54,173 bases of DNA from Gemmatimonadota bacterium. Its GTDB lineage: Bacteria > Latescibacterota > UBA2968 > UBA8231. Within the stretch, counting starts at the first letter, position 1; each line of letters starts with the position of its first letter. A program made the position numbers and the translations under genes. The stretch covers positions 1 to 54,173 of the forward strand of contig JAPPEF010000078.1 in NCBI GenBank assembly GCA_028875335.1. The letters are read 5' to 3'. A model generated the notes under the pieces. That model was not told where the DNA came from. It worked only from the letters and a program-made list of their open reading frames with translations, and did no database searches. Below, one piece after another: positions 34,206 through 42,282 of this stretch.

Positions 34206-34649
34206 GTGAAAGTCCTCGTCCAGCGCGTCAGCCACGCTAGTGTCCGCATCGATGGCGAGCTCCACGGCCAAATTGGCCAGGGTTTGGTCCTGCTCGTCGG
34301 CTTCGGCCCTAGCGACGACGACCAAGCGTTGCGCTTCTGCGCTGAAAAGTGCGCTCACCTGCGCATCTTCGCCGATGACCAAGGCAAAATGAATCGCTCG
34401 GTACTCGACGTTGGCGGCGGCGTGCTCGCCATCTCGCAGTTTACCCTGTACGGCGACTGCCGCAAGGGCCGCCGTCCCAGCTTCGTCCAAGCCGCCCCAC
34501 CTCCGGTTGCCGAGCGCCTGTACGACCGCTTTCTCGACCTGCTCACCGAACAAGGCTTGCCGCCCCAGCGCGGCGTCTTCGGCGCTTACATGCAGGTCGA
34601 AATCCACAACGACGGCCCAGTCACCTTAATGGTGGAGTCTCCAGCGTGA
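34206..34649 (+). CDS. dtd: D-aminoacyl-tRNA deacylase
   Basis: 147 residues from GTG 34206, normal length. Hydrolyses D-Tyr-tRNA and other mischarged D-aminoacyl- or Gly-tRNA(Ala). Seen: MKVLVQRVSHASVRIDGE, the catalytic block LAISQFTLYGDCRKGRRPSF (SQFTL) and FGAYMQVEIHNDGPVT, which contains the cross-subunit Gly-x-Pro-like loop NDGPVT. Its GTGA stop/start overlap with maf suggests coupled translation. Confidence 0.96.
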   Translation: MKVLVQRVSHASVRIDGELHGQIGQGLVLLVGFGPSDDDQALRFCAEKCAHLRIFADDQGKMNRSVLDVGGGVLAISQFTLYGDCRKGRRPSFVQAAPPPVAERLYDRFLDLLTEQGLPPQRGVFGAYMQVEIHNDGPVTLMVESPA

Positions 34650-35233
34650 AGCCACTCATCCTCGGCTCGGCCTCGCCCCGACGCGCCGATCTGTTGCGCC
34701 AACTCGCCCTGCCCTTTACAGTCGTCCCCAGTCCGGTGGCAGAGCCGGTGCCCGCAACGTCCATCCCGGCCGACTACGCACTCGAATCGGCCGTGGCCAA
34801 AGCACGCGCTGTGGCCGGCGCAGTCTCAGCGGACGCCATCATTATCGCGGCGGACACCATCGTCTGTAGCAATGGCGCGATATTGGGCAAACCCGCCGAT
34901 GCAGCCGACGCCGCCTCCATGCTAGGTCGCCTCTCGGGCAAGGTCCATCAGGTCTATACCGGACTAGCCATCCAAAGCGGCGATCAGCTTCTGCAGGAAG
35001 TCGTTTGCACCCAAGTGGAAATGCGAGCCTTGACCGCTGCTGACATCGCCGCTTACGTCGCCAGCGGCGAACCCCTCGACAAAGCTGGTGGCTATGGCAT
35101 CCAAGGGTTAGGGGCGCGCTTTATTGAACGCATCGCAGGTTGTTATTATAATGTAGTTGGTCTGCCCTTAGCTCGTCTTTGCGTCCTTTTGAGTGCAGTG
35201 GGGTGCGACCTAAACAATCAGGCCACAAAATGA
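34646..35233 (+). CDS. maf: Maf-family nucleotide pyrophosphatase
   Basis: 195 residues from GTG 34646. N-terminal LILGSASPRRADLLRQLALPF is the Maf signature; AADTIVCSNGAILGKP contains the catalytic Asp, and DKAGGYGIQGLGARFIERIAGCYYNVVGLPL closes the fold. Hydrolyses dTTP/UTP (YhdE type) or 7-methyl-GTP (YceF type) as housecleaning; the KAGGYGIQG segment fits the YhdE dTTP/UTP group. Overlaps dtd by 4 and the next gene by 4 nt (ATGA). Confidence 0.94.
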   Translation: MKPLILGSASPRRADLLRQLALPFTVVPSPVAEPVPATSIPADYALESAVAKARAVAGAVSADAIIIAADTIVCSNGAILGKPADAADAASMLGRLSGKVHQVYTGLAIQSGDQLLQEVVCTQVEMRALTAADIAAYVASGEPLDKAGGYGIQGLGARFIERIAGCYYNVVGLPLARLCVLLSAVGCDLNNQATK

Positions 35234-36141
35234 GCGAAGAAAAACAACAAACCATTGGAGAAGAATTGTCGGCCGCACGCCAAGCGCGCGGCCTCGATCT
35301 CGAAGAAATCCAAGAACAGAGTGGCATTAGTCTTTCCGTCTTACAAGGCCTAGAAACCGACCAGTTCGATGTGGTTGAGCCGGTCTTCGTCCGCTTAGCC
35401 CTGAAAGAGTATGCCGAATACCTCGGCCTCGATCCCGAGCCGCTACTGTCCCGCTTCGACCAACAGCAACGCCAAGTCTCCCGACCTCGTCAACGCTCTG
35501 CGGTCTTACTAGAGCAGCCCAAGCCCCAGCGTAGCTCGCGGACGCCGTTGATCGTCATCGGCTTGGTAGTAGGCGTATGCTGCCTGCTCGCTGTGGCGTA
35601 TTACTTCTTCGGCGATAAGATAGCTGCGCCGCCAACGGCCCCAGCCCAATCCGCCGCCCCAACGCAAACAGACACCCCGGCACAAACGATCCCCCCTCCG
35701 ACCGAATCCCAGCCGGCAGTCGCCCTAAACGACCCCCTGCTCGTCCAGTCGTCAACCGAGTCGGAAGCTTCTGAAGCACTCGCTACCGCAGACACCTCAG
35801 CGATCGTGGCCACTGCGCAAACCGCCTCTGCCCTTGTCGTTCTCGAGCTAGTGGCCCGCGACTCCACTTGGGTGCAAATTCGCTGGGATGACGCAGCAGA
35901 AAATTTTGAGGATACAATAGCGCCCGGTGAGCGCCGCCGCTTTGAAGCCCGCGATCACTTTGTCGTACTCTCGACCAATCCCCACGGCATAAGCTATTGG
36001 TTGGACGGCGAATTACTCGGTGGCGGCCAGCTTGGCGACCCCAATCAAGTGCTGCGCTTCCGCGCCACAGCCGACGGCATACAAATGCTAGGATCGAATT
36101 TACAGCCCCTCACAGAAGAGGCTCCCGACGCCCAACCATGA
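35230..36141 (+). CDS. RodZ-like HTH membrane protein
   Basis: 303 residues from ATG 35230. Cytosolic HTH_25 domain (TIGEELSAARQARGLDLEEIQEQSGISLSVLQGLE, residues 8-45, and VRLALKEYAEYLGLD), one transmembrane helix (TPLIVIGLVVGVCCLLAVAYYFF, about 99-121), a Pro/Thr/Ala-rich periplasmic linker, and a C-terminal DUF4115 domain (ARDSTWVQIRWD, APGERRRFEARDHF). This is the plan of RodZ, the MreB-linked rod-shape factor. No mre genes are in the window. Overlaps priA's start by 4 nt. Confidence 0.85.
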   Translation: MSEEKQQTIGEELSAARQARGLDLEEIQEQSGISLSVLQGLETDQFDVVEPVFVRLALKEYAEYLGLDPEPLLSRFDQQQRQVSRPRQRSAVLLEQPKPQRSSRTPLIVIGLVVGVCCLLAVAYYFFGDKIAAPPTAPAQSAAPTQTDTPAQTIPPPTESQPAVALNDPLLVQSSTESEASEALATADTSAIVATAQTASALVVLELVARDSTWVQIRWDDAAENFEDTIAPGERRRFEARDHFVVLSTNPHGISYWLDGELLGGGQLGDPNQVLRFRATADGIQMLGSNLQPLTEEAPDAQP

Positions 36142-38588
36142 TCCAAGGCTACGTAGAGGTCGCCCTGCCGCCACCTGTAGCGCGCGAGTTGACCTATGGC
36201 GTACCTGCTGAACTCGCCGCTGAAGCGCGGTCCGGGGCCTTGGTGTTGGTGCCAGTGGTCCAGCGCCGGCTCACCGGCATCGTCTTGGGGCCAGCCACAC
36301 TCGGAGACCTCCCCCCAAGCAAGATCCGCCCTATCGAACAAATCCTCGACACCTCGCTCCTCAGTCCCGAGATCGTTGCGCTCTGCCGCTGGATGGCTTC
36401 CTACTACATGGCACCCCTCGGCAGTGCGCTGATGGCCGCCTTGCCCCCAGGCGTCAAACTCAGTTCCAACCGCCTCGTACAATTGCGCGACGCGTCCACT
36501 GGCCACCACACGGGCATGGAGGCGAGGATCCTCGACGAACTCCATCGCAGCGGGTCTCTCAAGGTTAGCACCCTCAAGCGCCGACTCGGCAGCCGAGGCT
36601 TGGAGAAGGGGATGCGCACTCTGCGCCGCAACGGGCACATTGAAATTGCGCCTGTACTCGAAGATCGGCGGCCCCGCGCCCTGAGCCAACGCTGCTTCCT
36701 CCTAAACGACGAAGCGGCCGCGCACACCGCTATCGCCGACATCGAAAAGCGCACGCCGCGCCAAGCGGCCTGTCTGCGCTACTTGCTCGATCACCCCACG
36801 GCCGTGCGCAGCGAACTGAGCGCGGCGGGATTTTCCTCGGCCGTGCTCAAGGCCCTCGAAGGCCGTGGCCTGCTTGAGGCGACTACCGAGGAAGTCGTCC
36901 GCGATTCCCTCGCCCACATCGCCAGCAGTACCCCGCCGGACCTCGTCCCTACAACCGACCAGCAACAGGTACTCGACGCCCTGTCGGCCGCGCTCGACAC
37001 TCGGAAATTCTATCCAGCCCTACTGCAAGGCGTCACCGGCTCGGGCAAGACCCTCGTGTACGTCCAACTCGCAGCGCAGGCGTTGGCCGCAGGGCGCGGC
37101 GCGATCATCTTGGTTCCAGAAATCGCCCTCGCTTGGCAGATGGTGCGGCGCTTCAAGGAGCACTTTGGCGAGGCAGTCGCCGTCCTCCACAGCCAGCTCT
37201 CGACCGGAGAGCGCTACGACACTTGGCGGCGCTTGCGCCGCCGCGAGCAGCGCGTGCTCATCGGCGCTCGCTCGGCCATCCTCGCACCGGTAGAAAATTT
37301 GGGGCTGATTGTCGTGGACGAAGAGCACGATACCTCGTACAAGCAAGAAGACCTAGACAGTAGCCACCCCCTTACCTACAACGCCCGCGACCTCGCCTTA
37401 GTGCGCGGGCAGCGCTGCAACGCCGTCGTCGTCCTCGGCTCAGCCACGCCCAGCTTAGAATCGCACTGGAATGCCGCCACCGGCAAGTACCGCCTCCATA
37501 CTTTGCCCCGCCGCATCGACGACCGCCCCTTGCCGCAAGTGACGGTCGTCGATATGAAAAAGGAGCCTTTCCAAAGGCAGCAGCGAGCCATCTTCTCGCA
37601 CGACTTGCGGCGCAAGATACAGGACCGCCTTGATCGCGGCGAAAAAATCATCCTGTTGCAAAATCGCCGTGGCTTTGCGCCCTTCATTAGCTGTACTGCC
37701 TGTGGTGAGCCGATCCAGTGCCCCAGTTGCCGAGTCTCGCTGACCTATCACCGGCGACCTTCGGCCTCTGAGACCCGCTGTCATTATTGCGACTTCGCGG
37801 CTCCATCACCTCGGATCTGCCCGTCCTGCGGCAGCTCGGAACTGCGCTTCGACGGGGTGGGGACCCAACGGGTCGAAAGCGCCCTCTTGGAACAATTTCC
37901 CGGCATCCGCGTCATACGCATGGACGTGGACACCACCGCTTGGAAAGGCGCGCACGACGCGCTCGTCGAACGCTTCCGCAGCGGCGAGGCCGACGTGCTG
38001 CTCGGCACCCAAATGATCGCCAAGGGACTCGACCTGCCCGAGGTCACGCTAGTCGGCGTGATTTCCGCCGACACCGGCATGCACCTGCCCGACTTCCGCG
38101 CGGCCGAGCGGAGCTTCCAGCTCCTGACCCAAGTCGCCGGCCGCTCGGGTCGCGGTCGCACGGCTGGCGAGGTCGTCATCCAGACGCTGCTGCCCGACGA
38201 CGCAGCCCTGCGCGCGGCCGCAGACCAAAACTACGCGGACTTTGCCCACGACGAGTTGGCTCAGCGGCAGCAGGCCGGGTTTCCCCCTTTTGGCCGCCTT
38301 GTCGTTTTTCGCTGGCGCGGCCCCTGTGAACAAGCCGTTGAAACCGGGGCGCAACAAGGCGTAAATGCCCTGCGGCAGGGCCTCGACGCAGACACACTCG
38401 TGTTCGGGCCAGCACCGGCACCGCTGGCGCGGCTGCGCGGTCACTACCGCTGGCAAGCCCTTCTGCGCGGCCCCTCGGCGCGCCACTTGCGCGCAACGGC
38501 CCTCAGCGCGCTGCCGGCCATGCGCGAGGCCGCCAAAGATCACGCCCTCCACTTTTCCATCAATATCGACCCTTTAACGATGATGTAG
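36138..38588 (+). CDS. priA: primosomal protein N' (PriA helicase)
   Basis: 816 residues from ATG 36138; upstream in-frame codons lie inside the previous gene and are rejected. 3'-binding domain at the N-terminus (VEVALPPPVARELTYGVP), a winged helix, a superfamily 2 helicase with Walker A GVTGSGKTLVY and DEEH box VVDEEHDTSYKQ, and the zinc-binding insert with paired Cys (CTACGEPIQCPSC, CHYC, CPSCGS). Helicase lobe 2 carries GTQMIAKGLDLPEVTLVGVISAD and QVAGRSGRG. Restarts stalled replication forks. Confidence 0.95.
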   Translation: MIQGYVEVALPPPVARELTYGVPAELAAEARSGALVLVPVVQRRLTGIVLGPATLGDLPPSKIRPIEQILDTSLLSPEIVALCRWMASYYMAPLGSALMAALPPGVKLSSNRLVQLRDASTGHHTGMEARILDELHRSGSLKVSTLKRRLGSRGLEKGMRTLRRNGHIEIAPVLEDRRPRALSQRCFLLNDEAAAHTAIADIEKRTPRQAACLRYLLDHPTAVRSELSAAGFSSAVLKALEGRGLLEATTEEVVRDSLAHIASSTPPDLVPTTDQQQVLDALSAALDTRKFYPALLQGVTGSGKTLVYVQLAAQALAAGRGAIILVPEIALAWQMVRRFKEHFGEAVAVLHSQLSTGERYDTWRRLRRREQRVLIGARSAILAPVENLGLIVVDEEHDTSYKQEDLDSSHPLTYNARDLALVRGQRCNAVVVLGSATPSLESHWNAATGKYRLHTLPRRIDDRPLPQVTVVDMKKEPFQRQQRAIFSHDLRRKIQDRLDRGEKIILLQNRRGFAPFISCTACGEPIQCPSCRVSLTYHRRPSASETRCHYCDFAAPSPRICPSCGSSELRFDGVGTQRVESALLEQFPGIRVIRMDVDTTAWKGAHDALVERFRSGEADVLLGTQMIAKGLDLPEVTLVGVISADTGMHLPDFRAAERSFQLLTQVAGRSGRGRTAGEVVIQTLLPDDAALRAAADQNYADFAHDELAQRQQAGFPPFGRLVVFRWRGPCEQAVETGAQQGVNALRQGLDADTLVFGPAPAPLARLRGHYRWQALLRGPSARHLRATALSALPAMREAAKDHALHFSINIDPLTMM

Positions 38589-38597
38589 GCCGTCCCC

Positions 38598-40808
38598 ATG
38601 CTTTTGCTCTGCCTTGCTCCACTGCTGCTTCTGGTCCTGCCCGTCCGTGCCCAGCTATCCGACGACCGATTTGAAGCCTATACCAGCATGCGCCAAATCA
38701 ATCGGGTGCTCGTCCACCAAGACGCAGTCTGGGCCGGCACCAGCGGCGGCGTCCTGCGCTACGACCAGCAGACCCAATCCTATGCGCGTTTCACCCGCCG
38801 CGACGGCCTACCGGGCAACCTCATCTTGAGCCTAGCTGTAGATGCCAACGGCCACCTGTGGTTTGGTACGCACTCCCAAGGCTTGAGCCGCTATCGGCCC
38901 GAGGAAGACCGCTTCGACTCGCCCTTCCTCGACTTCCAAAACCTCCGCATCAACGCCCTTGAGCCTCATGGGGACATCCTCTACGTCGGCAGCGAGCGCG
39001 GCGTCAGTGCGTTTGTCATCAGCAAGGAGGAGGTCAAGGAGACCTATCGCCGCTTGGGAAGTCTGGCCAAAGACACCGAGGTGACCAGCATTGAGGTGTT
39101 TGCCGATCGTCTGTGGGCCGGGACCGTCAACGGCCTAGTGTGGGCGGATTTGGACCAGCCCAATCTCCAAGATCCCAGCAGTTGGGAGCTTGAGCTAACA
39201 AGGGGCGAAGTGCGCGACATGCTAGTCTATCAAGACACGCTCTTCGTCGCGGCTTCAAACGGCATCTGGCGAGTGCATCCCGCGCTCGACAGCCCCGAGC
39301 TCGATGACTCTACGAGCAGCGTTGCCCTCGGCCTGTTCGAGGGGAGCATCGTCAGCGCAACGACCGACGGCCTCTTGTTCCAGCGCCAAGGCGTCGATCA
39401 TTGGCAACCACTCAGAGCACCGCACATCCGCAGTGCCGCCGACCTGTCCGATACCGACGGTCCCCTGTGGGTGGCCAGCGCGAGCGGCCTGCGCGTCCTC
39501 GGTATCGACCAACCGCCGCCGCCCCGCGAGCCGGTCGGCAACTTCTTCTTCGACATGGCTCAGACCCCCAACGGTCATCTGTGGGTCGCCTCCGTGCCCA
39601 AGGACAATCTACGCGCTTTCGCTTTCGGTCTGTACGAGTTCGACGGCGACGGCTGGACCACCCACAACACCAATACCAATCTGTCGTCCAATATCGTCTC
39701 GGCCTTAGAGACCGACGCCGAGGGTCTGCTGTGGGTCGGCACTTGGGGCCGGGGCATTGACGTACGCGCCGCCAATGGCCAGTGGCAGAACCTCGACGCC
39801 AACAACTCGGCCCTTGAAGGCATCGACGGCAATACCTTTGTCGCCATCAGCGACATCGACCGCGACGCCAACGGCTTGCTGTGGATCGCCAACGTCCGCA
39901 ATGGGCTCGTCGTCATGGATGGATGGCCGCCCCAACGGGCCACACTCAACAGTCAGTTGGATTTCGGCATGTCCGCGGGACGGGACATGACCAAAATCGC
40001 CATTGGCCCCGACGACCTGAAGTGGGTCGGGACGGCGAGCGACGGCTTTTTCCTTTTAGACGACGGCGGCACCCCTTTTGAGACCGGCGACGAAATCGGC
40101 TTCACCTTCGACACGGCTGCGTATCCAAGCCTGACTAGCGATACCGTCATCGACATCCACGTCGATCGCTCAGGGCGGGTGTGGGTCGCCACGAACAACG
40201 GTCTCAATGCAGTGCGCGGCGAGTATTCGCGCCCTGACGCGCATTTTGCTGTCGAAAGCTGGAAGGTGTACAACGCCGACAACGGCCTGCCGAACACCGC
40301 GGTCACGTCGCTGGCCGAAGACGACTGGGGGCGCATTTGGGTCGGCACTGAAGGCGGCTTGGTCCGCATCGACACCGAGGGCCAAGTCGAGTTCGCGCTC
40401 GACACCAGCGACGGTCTCGTCAACAACCGCGTCAACTCACTGTACTTCGATCGGGAAAACGACGCGCTGTGGATTGGCACGCTCGCCGGAATGAGCCGCC
40501 TACAACTCGGCGTCTCGGGAGCGGCTGCTGGGCCGCAAGCGTACGCGTATCCCAACCCCTTTCACATCGGCGTGCGCGGCGCATCCCTGACCTTTGCCGA
40601 CCTACCGCTGGGCGCTGGCGTGCGCATTTTCACCGCGGCGGGCGAACTCATCCGTCAGCTCGACGGCGCGGCGGGCGAAGGCGCAGTCACTTGGAATGGC
40701 CAGAGTGCGGCGGGTTTTCTCGTGGGATCGGGTATTTACTACTTTGTCGCGCAGGCTGAAACCGGCAACGCAGTGCGCGGCAAATTCGCCGTGATCAACA
40801 GCCGCTGA
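38598..40808 (+). CDS. secreted Reg_prop propeller protein with C-terminal sorting-like domain
   Basis: 736 residues. Signal peptide LLLCLAPLLLLVLPVRAQ, then two propellers' worth of Reg_prop blades (VWAGTSGGVLRYDQQ, LWFGTHSQGLSRY, LLWVGTWGRGIDV, RVWVATNNGLNAV, RIWVGTEGGLVRI, to about residue 640). A C-terminal FlgD/T9SS type A-like domain starts YAYPNPFHIGV and ends GIYYFVAQAETGNAVRGKF. Probably exported, perhaps to the cell surface by a type IX-like route. The same blade type forms the sensor part of regulators A and B, here without any output domain. Ligand unknown. One nt from the DUF4159 gene. Confidence 0.8.
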   Translation: MLLLCLAPLLLLVLPVRAQLSDDRFEAYTSMRQINRVLVHQDAVWAGTSGGVLRYDQQTQSYARFTRRDGLPGNLILSLAVDANGHLWFGTHSQGLSRYRPEEDRFDSPFLDFQNLRINALEPHGDILYVGSERGVSAFVISKEEVKETYRRLGSLAKDTEVTSIEVFADRLWAGTVNGLVWADLDQPNLQDPSSWELELTRGEVRDMLVYQDTLFVAASNGIWRVHPALDSPELDDSTSSVALGLFEGSIVSATTDGLLFQRQGVDHWQPLRAPHIRSAADLSDTDGPLWVASASGLRVLGIDQPPPPREPVGNFFFDMAQTPNGHLWVASVPKDNLRAFAFGLYEFDGDGWTTHNTNTNLSSNIVSALETDAEGLLWVGTWGRGIDVRAANGQWQNLDANNSALEGIDGNTFVAISDIDRDANGLLWIANVRNGLVVMDGWPPQRATLNSQLDFGMSAGRDMTKIAIGPDDLKWVGTASDGFFLLDDGGTPFETGDEIGFTFDTAAYPSLTSDTVIDIHVDRSGRVWVATNNGLNAVRGEYSRPDAHFAVESWKVYNADNGLPNTAVTSLAEDDWGRIWVGTEGGLVRIDTEGQVEFALDTSDGLVNNRVNSLYFDRENDALWIGTLAGMSRLQLGVSGAAAGPQAYAYPNPFHIGVRGASLTFADLPLGAGVRIFTAAGELIRQLDGAAGEGAVTWNGQSAAGFLVGSGIYYFVAQAETGNAVRGKFAVINSR

Positions 40809-40809
40809 C

Positions 40810-41463
40810 ATGCGTGGCCTCTGCGTTGCGCTCGCCATTGCGCTCCTCGCGGTGGACGGCCCAGCCCAGCCCCTATTTACCATTGCGCGGCTACAATACG
40901 GCGGCGGCGGCGACTGGTACAGCGACCCCTCTTCCCTACCCAACCTCCTCCGCTTCTTAAGGGAACACACCCAAATCGACGCGGCCGAAGCCGAGGCGCG
41001 CGTGCAAATCATGGATGAGGAGTTGTTTTCCTATCCGTACATCTACATGACTGGGCACGGCAATGTGGCCTTTTCCGCTGAGGAGGCGGTGCGGCTTCGG
41101 CACTACTTGGAAAGCGGCGGCTTTCTCCACGCCGACGACAACTACGGCATGGACGAGAGCTTCCGCCGCGCCATGCGCCAAGTCTTCCCCAAGGCCGAAT
41201 GGGTGGAACTGCCGCCCGAGCACCCCCTGTTCCATTGCCACTTCGAGTTGCCAGCGGGCCTGCCCAAAGTCCACGAACACGACGGCAAAAGGCCGCAGGC
41301 CCTCGCGCTTTTCACAGGCGAGCGCCTATCCGTGCTGTACACGTATGAGGCAGACCTAGGCGATGGCTGGGAGGATCCCGACGTCCACAGCGACCCGGAG
41401 AGCAAGCGACTCGACGCCCTCAAAATGGGTGCCAATATCGCGGTCTGGGCGCTGAGCCACTAG
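40810..41463 (+). CDS. DUF4159 secreted protein
   Basis: 217 residues. A signal peptide (LCVALAIALLAVDGPAQP) precedes the DUF4159 domain: FTIARLQYGGGGDWYSDPSSLPNLLRFL, YIYMTGHGNVAFSAEEAVRLRHYLESGGFLHADDNYG is the span of the central block, then AEWVELPPEHPLFH. The fold is class I glutamine-amidotransferase-like, related to the ThuA/BatB-type accessory domains; no catalytic Cys stands at the nucleophile position. It follows the propeller gene directly, and the pair probably works together in the envelope. Its stop overlaps that of the convergent DUF2752 gene. Confidence 0.85.
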   Translation: MRGLCVALAIALLAVDGPAQPLFTIARLQYGGGGDWYSDPSSLPNLLRFLREHTQIDAAEAEARVQIMDEELFSYPYIYMTGHGNVAFSAEEAVRLRHYLESGGFLHADDNYGMDESFRRAMRQVFPKAEWVELPPEHPLFHCHFELPAGLPKVHEHDGKRPQALALFTGERLSVLYTYEADLGDGWEDPDVHSDPESKRLDALKMGANIAVWALSH

Positions 41464-41849
41464 ACGAGCAGTAAGCGATACCCCCATAGCGCCAGCACGA
41501 GAGCCAGCACACTTCCAGCAAGTCCCTTGCGGAGAGACGGGGGCAGCGCGAGCCAAGCGCGGCCGAACCGACTCGGATAGCACGCGAGGCCGAGGGCCAA
41601 TGGGACGAGGAAAAACGCGAAGGGATGGTAGTGCCAAGCGTCGGTGAGGTTGCCTTGTGCAAGGGCTATGCAGGCGCGCCCCATGCCGCAGCCTGGGCAG
41701 GGTAGCTGGGTGAGGAAACGGAAGGGACACAGGGTCGGCCACGCCGCCCCGAGCACGGGGCTAAGCCACGCCGCGAATGCAGCGACGAGGGCCAGCCCAA
41801 CGAGGAAAATTCTCGCGAGGTGAACTGGACTAATCGTCGGCGCTTTCAC
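41460..41849 (-). CDS. DUF2752 membrane protein
   Basis: 129 residues from GTG 41849, overlapping the DUF4234 gene end by 20 nt. Three predicted membrane helices. The family motif LCPFRFLTQLPCPGCGMGRACIALAQG with its CPxCGMxR-type cysteines is clear. Function unknown in all members; they often occur beside DUF4234 and other small membrane proteins, as here. Last gene of the minus-strand run; it ends tail to tail with DUF4159, sharing CTAG. Confidence 0.9.
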   Translation of the reverse strand: MKAPTISPVHLARIFLVGLALVAAFAAWLSPVLGAAWPTLCPFRFLTQLPCPGCGMGRACIALAQGNLTDAWHYHPFAFFLVPLALGLACYPSRFGRAWLALPPSLRKGLAGSVLALVLALWGYRLLLV

Positions 41850-42213
41850 CGTAGAACTTGTTGACTTCCCACTGCTGGATAGCAGTAGCGGCCAAGCCGA
41901 GGGAAAAAATAGAAACCAAGACGCATATCAACGCTAGGTCTTTGTTTTCGCGCAGATTATTGTTCTCTTGAATCTCGTTGATGCCCTTCGCCATCTTGTA
42001 TTCGTAGTAAAGCTCAAATATGCTGCACGTTAGGATATAGAGTACGAGCCAAAGCCAGAAGTTGTACTCCTCCCGCCCCAGCCACGCATTGAGCGTTTCC
42101 ATCTGTTTGTATTGCCAATAGAAATAGTAAATCCCACACGTCAGAATGCTGACGATTATTCCCAAGACAATGCTTCTCACTCCCTCGTATTCTGGATATG
42201 GGTAACTCTGCAT
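41830..42213 (-). CDS. DUF4234 membrane protein
   Basis: 127 residues from ATG 42213, where GGAGG lies seven bases upstream; the longer frame is rejected. Three membrane helices with the DUF4234 pattern VRSIVLGIIVSILTCGIYYFYW, LWLVLYILTCSIFELYYEYKMAKGINEIQ span, and LALICVLVSIFSLGLAATAIQQWEVNKF. Unknown function. It follows the UnbV-type lipoprotein by 69 nt. Confidence 0.88.
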   Translation of the reverse strand: MQSYPYPEYEGVRSIVLGIIVSILTCGIYYFYWQYKQMETLNAWLGREEYNFWLWLVLYILTCSIFELYYEYKMAKGINEIQENNNLRENKDLALICVLVSIFSLGLAATAIQQWEVNKFYGESADD

Positions 42214-42282
42214 AATTGAACCTCCGGCTATGGGGATGTGCGTCTGCAAATATAGCCGCCGCGCGCCGCACAGCAACCGCTC

